DNA from: Actinocatenispora sera
GTDB taxonomy: Bacteria > Actinomycetota > Actinomycetes > Mycobacteriales > Micromonosporaceae
Length of the DNA: 64,000 bases
Reading direction: 5' to 3'
NCBI RefSeq assembly: GCF_018324685.1
Contig: NZ_AP023354.1
Location: 248,001-312,000 of the forward strand
The notes beneath the pieces were generated by a model that was not told the origin of the DNA, made no database searches, and saw only the letters and a list, made by a program, of their open reading frames with translations. Below are positions 59,935 to 64,000 of the stretch, piece after piece (position 1 is the stretch's first letter; each line of letters starts with the position of its first letter). Position numbers and translations under genes: made by a program.

Positions 59935-62805
59935 TCATCTGCCGGATCTCCTCCGGCGCGCGCCCGGCCGCCGGTGCCGCGTCCACGGGCGCGACCGGTA
60001 CCGCCGCTTCGGCACGCAGTCCGGGGCCAGGCTGGCCTGCCGGACCCGGCGCGGCAGCCCCAGGTGGGTGTGTTCATCGTCCACATCGGACGGTATCGGC
60101 TCGACGGCGGGTACCGCAGCACCGGACGGCTCCGGGTCGGCGGCACGGATCGACTCCGCTGCCGAACCGAACTCGGCCGGCCGTGCCTGATCCGGACGGC
60201 CGGCCGACGTCGAGTCGAACGGCTCGACCGGCGTCGAGGACGGTGCGGCCGGGTCCGACACCGGCTCCTCCACCACCGGTGCCGGCACGGACTGTATCGC
60301 CGCCGGCGCCGGACCGGGCTCGGGCAGCGTCGGCCAGTCGTCGAATACCGGCCCGCTCTCGGCCACCGCCGCCGATGGCCCGGACTCGGCCGGCTCCGCC
60401 GCGGATTCGGTTGCGATCGCCGACGACCCGGACTCGGCCCGTGCCGCCCAGTCTTCTGTCGCGATGGGCAATGACCCGGACTCGGCTCGTGCCCCCGAGG
60501 ACTCGGTCGCGATCGCCGACGACCCGGACTCGGCCACCGCAGCCGAGGGCCCGGTCGGGGCCGACGACGTCGCCGCCGACGACCCGGGCTCGGACACCGC
60601 CGCCGATGGGTCCGGCTCGGACGTCGCCGCCGAGAGGTCCGGGCCGGGCGCGGCCGTCGTGCTGTGGCGCTCCGCCGTCGGCGACGGGCGGCGGCGGGTC
60701 GGGGACGGCCGCGGCACCGGTACGGACGGGTCGGGCTCGGCGTGCGCACCGCGCGCCGCGCCGAGCGCGGCCAGCCGCGGCAGCCCGGACGACGTACCGG
60801 ATTCGGACCGGTCGGCGCCGCGCCGGGTACCGGCGGCGACCAGTACCGGTGCGGCCGGGCGCTTGCCCGCCGGGCGCTCGCGCGGCTCGGCCGGCGGTTC
60901 GTCCTCGGCGCGCTCCACCAGTTCACCGGGCAGCAGCACGATCGCCGTGGTCCCGCCGTACGGGGAGGGGCGCAGCTGCACGTGGATGTCGTGCCGGGCG
61001 GCGAGCCGGGCCACGACGAACATGCCGAGCCGGGCGTCGTCGTTGAGCGCCAGCACGTCGAACGACGGCGGGTGGGCCAGCCACTCGTTGACCGAGTCGA
61101 TGTCCGCGGTGGACATGCCCAGGCCGCGGTCCTCGATCTCGACCGCGAACCCCTTCGGTACCGGCTGGCCGGTGACGTTGACCCGGGTGTGCGGCGGCGA
61201 GAACGCGGTCGCGTTGTCGATCAGCTCGGCGACCAGGTGCACGACGTCGGAGATGACCGACCCGGCGAGCAGCGTGGTCGGGAACGGCAGGACGTGCACC
61301 CGCTCGTACTGTTCGACCTCGGAGGCGGCGCTGCGCAGCACGTCGAGCAGCGGCTTCGGCTCGGACCACACCCGGCCGGGCGCGCCGCCGCCGAGGATGA
61401 CGAGGTTCTCCGCGTTGCGGCGCATCCGGGTGGCGAGGTGGTCGACCTTGAACAGGTCGTCCAGCGCCTCCGGCTCGGCGGCCTTGCGTTCCATCACGTC
61501 CAGCTGGCTGAGCTGGCGGTGCAGCAGGGTCTGGCTGCGCCGGGCGATGTTGAGGAACATCGTCGCGGCGCCGGTGCGCAGCTCGGCCTGGCCGGACGCC
61601 GCCTGCACCGCGGTGCGGCCGACCTCGTTGAACGCGTCCGCGACCTGGCCGATCTCGTCGGAGCCGGTGGCCAGCTTCGGTACCTCGGCGGCGACGTCGA
61701 CGCTCTGCCCGTCGGACAACCGTTGAACCACCGCCGGCAGCCGTACCCAGGCGAGGTCGCGGGCCGAGTCGCGCAGCGTGCGCAGCTGGCGGATCAGCGA
61801 CCGGGTCAGCCGCCGCGCCACCAGTACCGAGATGACGATCGCGATCAGGCCGAGCAGCCCGGCCAACCCGAGCCGCAGGAAGATCACGTACGACGGGGCC
61901 TTCGCGTGCTGGCCGATCAGGTCGTACAGGTGCTGCTCGAACCGGTACTGCGCGGCCAGACCGCGCGCGTTCGCCTGCTGCCACTGCACCGCGTTGACCG
62001 GCACCGCGCCGTTTGGCCCGCCCTTGTTCACCGCGGACTTCTCCATCGCGGCCAGCTCGGTGAACGGCACCTTCGCCATCAGCGCCTGGTACTCGCGCCG
62101 ATCGGCGGCGGGCAGCGCGGCCGCGGCCACCTCGTACTGGTCCTGCTCGACCCCGACCGCCTGCACGTACAGCCGGTAGGTCTCGGCGCTGAAGTGCCCC
62201 TTGGCCAGCGCGAACGCGAGCACCGCGTCGGTACGGGAGCGCATCTCCCGGGCCCGCGACAGCATCGCCACCGCCCGCCCCTCGGCGCCGGTCTCGTCGT
62301 CCGGGAACGTGGTGACCTGCGTGTACAGCGGGTCGACGCCGTCGAGCAGCCGGGCGGTACCGGTCATCAGGTCGGCCGGCGAGAGCGACCGGTGATCCAC
62401 CTTGCTGCGCAGGTCGGTCAGCCCGGACAGGTCGGACAGCTCGGCCCGGGCGAGCGTGAGCATCCGGTCGGTGGCGACGCTGCGGACCGAGTCGGACGAC
62501 AGCCTGGACCGGTACGCGGCGATCCGGCGGTCCGCGGTGCGTCGCGCGGCGGCGAGCTGCTTCTGGTGCGTCGAGTTCGGGCTGGCCAGGTAGACCATCC
62601 CGGCCCGGCGCTCGCCCTGGACCGCCATCACCACGTTGTCGACCGGCACGGACAGCTCGTTCAGCAGCCGGCTCTGGTTGTACAGCCGGAACCCGTCACC
62701 GAGGGTCAGGTAGTTGGCGAAGCCCCAGAACAGAACCAGGCACACGATGGGCACCGCCACCAGCGCCACGAGTCGGGACCGAATCGACCAGGTGCGAACG
62801 CTCAT
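59935..62805 (-). CDS. cvnA: Conservon sensor kinase CvnA with a repeat-rich tail and an apparent frameshift
   Basis: A 956-residue membrane histidine-kinase-like protein. It has one membrane segment near residues 10-30, a nitrate/nitrite-sensor-like extracytoplasmic domain (about 40-300), a second segment (about 308-330), HAMP (about 330-400) and a coiled-coil dimer region. The HATPase_c domain (about 500-630) has ELIDNATAFSPP, GLGMSTADID and GGTTAIVLLPG. The Pro/Ser/Glu/Ala tail (about 650-900) contains ESGSSAIATE-type repeats. The conserved ending GLPRRVRQASLAP is followed by a frame break. Adding one base to the G4 run at 60023-60026 continues GLRAEAAVP...EEIRQMMSSYQQG, the normal CvnA end, in another frame to about 59850. 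Confidence 0.92.
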   Translation of the reverse strand: MSVRTWSIRSRLVALVAVPIVCLVLFWGFANYLTLGDGFRLYNQSRLLNELSVPVDNVVMAVQGERRAGMVYLASPNSTHQKQLAAARRTADRRIAAYRSRLSSDSVRSVATDRMLTLARAELSDLSGLTDLRSKVDHRSLSPADLMTGTARLLDGVDPLYTQVTTFPDDETGAEGRAVAMLSRAREMRSRTDAVLAFALAKGHFSAETYRLYVQAVGVEQDQYEVAAAALPAADRREYQALMAKVPFTELAAMEKSAVNKGGPNGAVPVNAVQWQQANARGLAAQYRFEQHLYDLIGQHAKAPSYVIFLRLGLAGLLGLIAIVISVLVARRLTRSLIRQLRTLRDSARDLAWVRLPAVVQRLSDGQSVDVAAEVPKLATGSDEIGQVADAFNEVGRTAVQAASGQAELRTGAATMFLNIARRSQTLLHRQLSQLDVMERKAAEPEALDDLFKVDHLATRMRRNAENLVILGGGAPGRVWSEPKPLLDVLRSAASEVEQYERVHVLPFPTTLLAGSVISDVVHLVAELIDNATAFSPPHTRVNVTGQPVPKGFAVEIEDRGLGMSTADIDSVNEWLAHPPSFDVLALNDDARLGMFVVARLAARHDIHVQLRPSPYGGTTAIVLLPGELVERAEDEPPAEPRERPAGKRPAAPVLVAAGTRRGADRSESGTSSGLPRLAALGAARGAHAEPDPSVPVPRPSPTRRRPSPTAERHSTTAAPGPDLSAATSEPDPSAAVSEPGSSAATSSAPTGPSAAVAESGSSAIATESSGARAESGSLPIATEDWAARAESGSSAIATESAAEPAESGPSAAVAESGPVFDDWPTLPEPGPAPAAIQSVPAPVVEEPVSDPAAPSSTPVEPFDSTSAGRPDQARPAEFGSAAESIRAADPEPSGAAVPAVEPIPSDVDDEHTHLGLPRRVRQASLAPDCVPKRRYRSRPWTRHRRPGARRRRSGR

Positions 62806-63241
62806 CGACGGGGTGCCTCATCACTGTCTGCAATCTCGGTGGCGACCTGCCCGTGTGGCGACGCGCACCGCTGTTGACCTGCCGGACATTGCGGTCCGCA
62901 CCGGTCCTGACAGGCCGGTGCTGTTGCGGTCGCCACCCGGCGGGCAAACACGCACATCGGAGACCATAACAGCCCAGCACGCCGCGGCGGAGTCACGACC
63001 CCTGACCGACCGACCCGATCGTCGCGCCGCAGTCGCCGCTGCAATCGCACACTGTGTCCGGGTGCCCACGGCCTGCCTCGATCCGGACGGATGCTCACCG
63101 TGCGTTGCCATGGTCTGCGCCGTGCGTTGCCAGCTGGTCGTTGTCATCCGGCCGGCCGCCCGGCCCCACATGTGACCGCCGTGTGCGCGGGATGTGCGCG
63201 GTCCCCGGCAGGCTCGCCGTACCTGCAGAAAGGGGTGTGGC
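62806..63241. other. 436-bp divergent intergenic region
   Basis: It lies between the divergent cvnA and FAD monooxygenase starts and presumably holds both promoters. A hairpin GCACCGG/CCGGTGC (62898-62904 and 62915-62921) with inner CCTG/CAGG pairing is visible, and CCGTGCGTTGCCA occurs twice (about 63098 and 63120). AAAGGGG before 63242 is the ribosome site of the next gene. No further gene is supported. Confidence 0.4.
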
Positions 63242-64000
63242 ATGCACGACGTGGTGATCGTGGGCGGCGGGCCGGTCGGCCTGTTCCTCGCCGGAGAGCT
63301 CGGCCTCGCCGGCTGCTCGGTACTGGTGCTCGAACGCGAGACGGAGCCGCATCCGGAGGCTCGCCGGCTCCCGCTCGGGCTGCGTGGGCTGTCGGCCGGT
63401 TCGGTCGAGGCGTTCCACCGGCGCGGTCTGCTGCCCTCGCTGCTGGCCGCGTCCGGCGCGCCCGGGGTGCCCGAGGCGGACGAGCCGGCACCGCCGCGGT
63501 CGGTGGGGCACTTCGCCGGTACCGCTCTCGATCCGGGTCGGGTCGAGCTCGACCGGCTGCCGTACCGGCTGCCCAGCCCGGCCGCCGACGGCATCATGAC
63601 CAGCCTCGACGCGGTCGAGACCGTACTGGCCGAGCACGCCACCGCGGTCGGTGCCGAGATCTGCCGCGGCATCGAGGTCACCGAGGCTCGGCAGGACACC
63701 GGCATGGTGACGGTACGGGCCGGCGACCGCGAATGGTCCGCCCGCTGGCTGGTCGGTTGCGACGGCGGCCGCAGTACCGTGCGCCGGCTCGCCGGCTTCG
63801 ACTTCGTCGGCACCGAGCCGCAGCTCACCGGCTACGCCTCGGTGGCGACGCTCGCCGACCCCGGCGCGCTGGCACCGGGTTTCCACCTCACCCCGGCCGG
63901 CATGTACCTCACCATGACCGGCCCCGGCCATCTCGGCGTGCTGGACTTCGACGGCGGCGCGTACGACCGGTCCCGGCCGGTGACCCGGGAGCACCTGCAG
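63242..64000 (+). CDS. FAD-dependent aromatic/rifamycin-type monooxygenase (3' end outside the window)
   Basis: The first 253 residues of a PHBH-fold flavoprotein, running off the window end without a stop. VVIVGGGPVGLFLAGELGLAG (about residues 4-24) is the FAD GxGxxG loop, LVLERE binds ribose, ARRLPLGLRG follows, and LVGCDGGRSTVRRLAGF (about 170-186) is the DG motif. ATG has AAAGGGG upstream. Relatives hydroxylate phenols, tailor polyketides or inactivate rifamycins. With no other biosynthetic genes in view, the role is open. Confidence 0.93.
   Translation, partial: MHDVVIVGGGPVGLFLAGELGLAGCSVLVLERETEPHPEARRLPLGLRGLSAGSVEAFHRRGLLPSLLAASGAPGVPEADEPAPPRSVGHFAGTALDPGRVELDRLPYRLPSPAADGIMTSLDAVETVLAEHATAVGAEICRGIEVTEARQDTGMVTVRAGDREWSARWLVGCDGGRSTVRRLAGFDFVGTEPQLTGYASVATLADPGALAPGFHLTPAGMYLTMTGPGHLGVLDFDGGAYDRSRPVTREHLQ

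Overview
The window is about 72% G+C by eye. It uses GTG and ATG starts freely, shows strong third-position G/C bias, and carries gene orders typical of filamentous Actinobacteria: rsmI/pmt divergent; metG, tatD, rpfB, rsmA, ispE and an ABC-F ATPase in line; glmU-prs-rplY-pth; a cvnABCD conservon. The combination, with recurrent GGTACC/CGTAC strings and TTGATCAA-type intergenic repeats, suggests a Micromonosporaceae-like actinomycete (Actinocatenispora or a relative). That placement is an inference from memory, not a search.

Region 1 (1-4339): the end of ppc, a repeat-rich intergenic region, then an APS kinase fused to a degenerate ATP-sulfurylase-like domain and an overlapping TauE/SafE exporter. 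Region 2 (4376-20927): an extracellular polysaccharide locus. It contains a GH26-like hydrolase, a Wzz-like chain-length protein, an O-antigen-ligase-like membrane protein, an APH-fold kinase, a sulfotransferase, a Wzx-like flippase and a methyltransferase. These are followed by a secreted SGNH esterase, a TetR/SDR pair, a secreted GH16-CBM6 enzyme, a WecG/TagA glycosyltransferase, a second sulfotransferase and a GT2. Region 3 (21003-25171): small regulator/oxidoreductase pairs and a secreted protein with a TNT-like (NAD glycohydrolase toxin) domain. Region 4 (25305-30078): cysQ, cysD and cysN plus a polyprenyl-phosphate sugar-1-phosphate transferase. Regions 1, 2 and 4 together hold the parts for making PAPS, using it on a glycan and disposing of PAP. 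No PAPS reductase or sulfite reductase is present in the window. The working hypothesis is therefore a sulfated exopolysaccharide.

Region 5 (30171-36969): pth, rplY, prs, glmU, tRNA-Gln, an HTH/LAGLIDADG-like protein, a TetR regulator and a DUF4383 membrane protein. Region 6 (37215-49150): a secreted small protein, an ABC-F ATPase, ispE, a secreted protein, rsmA, rpfB, a TatD nuclease, two CNNM/CorC membrane proteins and metG, all on the minus strand. Region 7 (49279-58207): a repeat-containing membrane protein, an aldo/keto reductase, an ornithine cyclodeaminase homologue, a Phd/PIN toxin-antitoxin pair, rsmI, pmt and a GrpE-like/Hsp70-like pair. Region 8 (58258-64000): a second copy of the TTGATCAA element, a cvnABCD conservon and the start of an FAD monooxygenase.

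Three genes (the GH26-like enzyme, rsmA and cvnA) each show a reading-frame break repaired by adding one G/C to a run of four. Either these are real lesions or the assembly carries homopolymer errors; the recurring pattern favours the latter.
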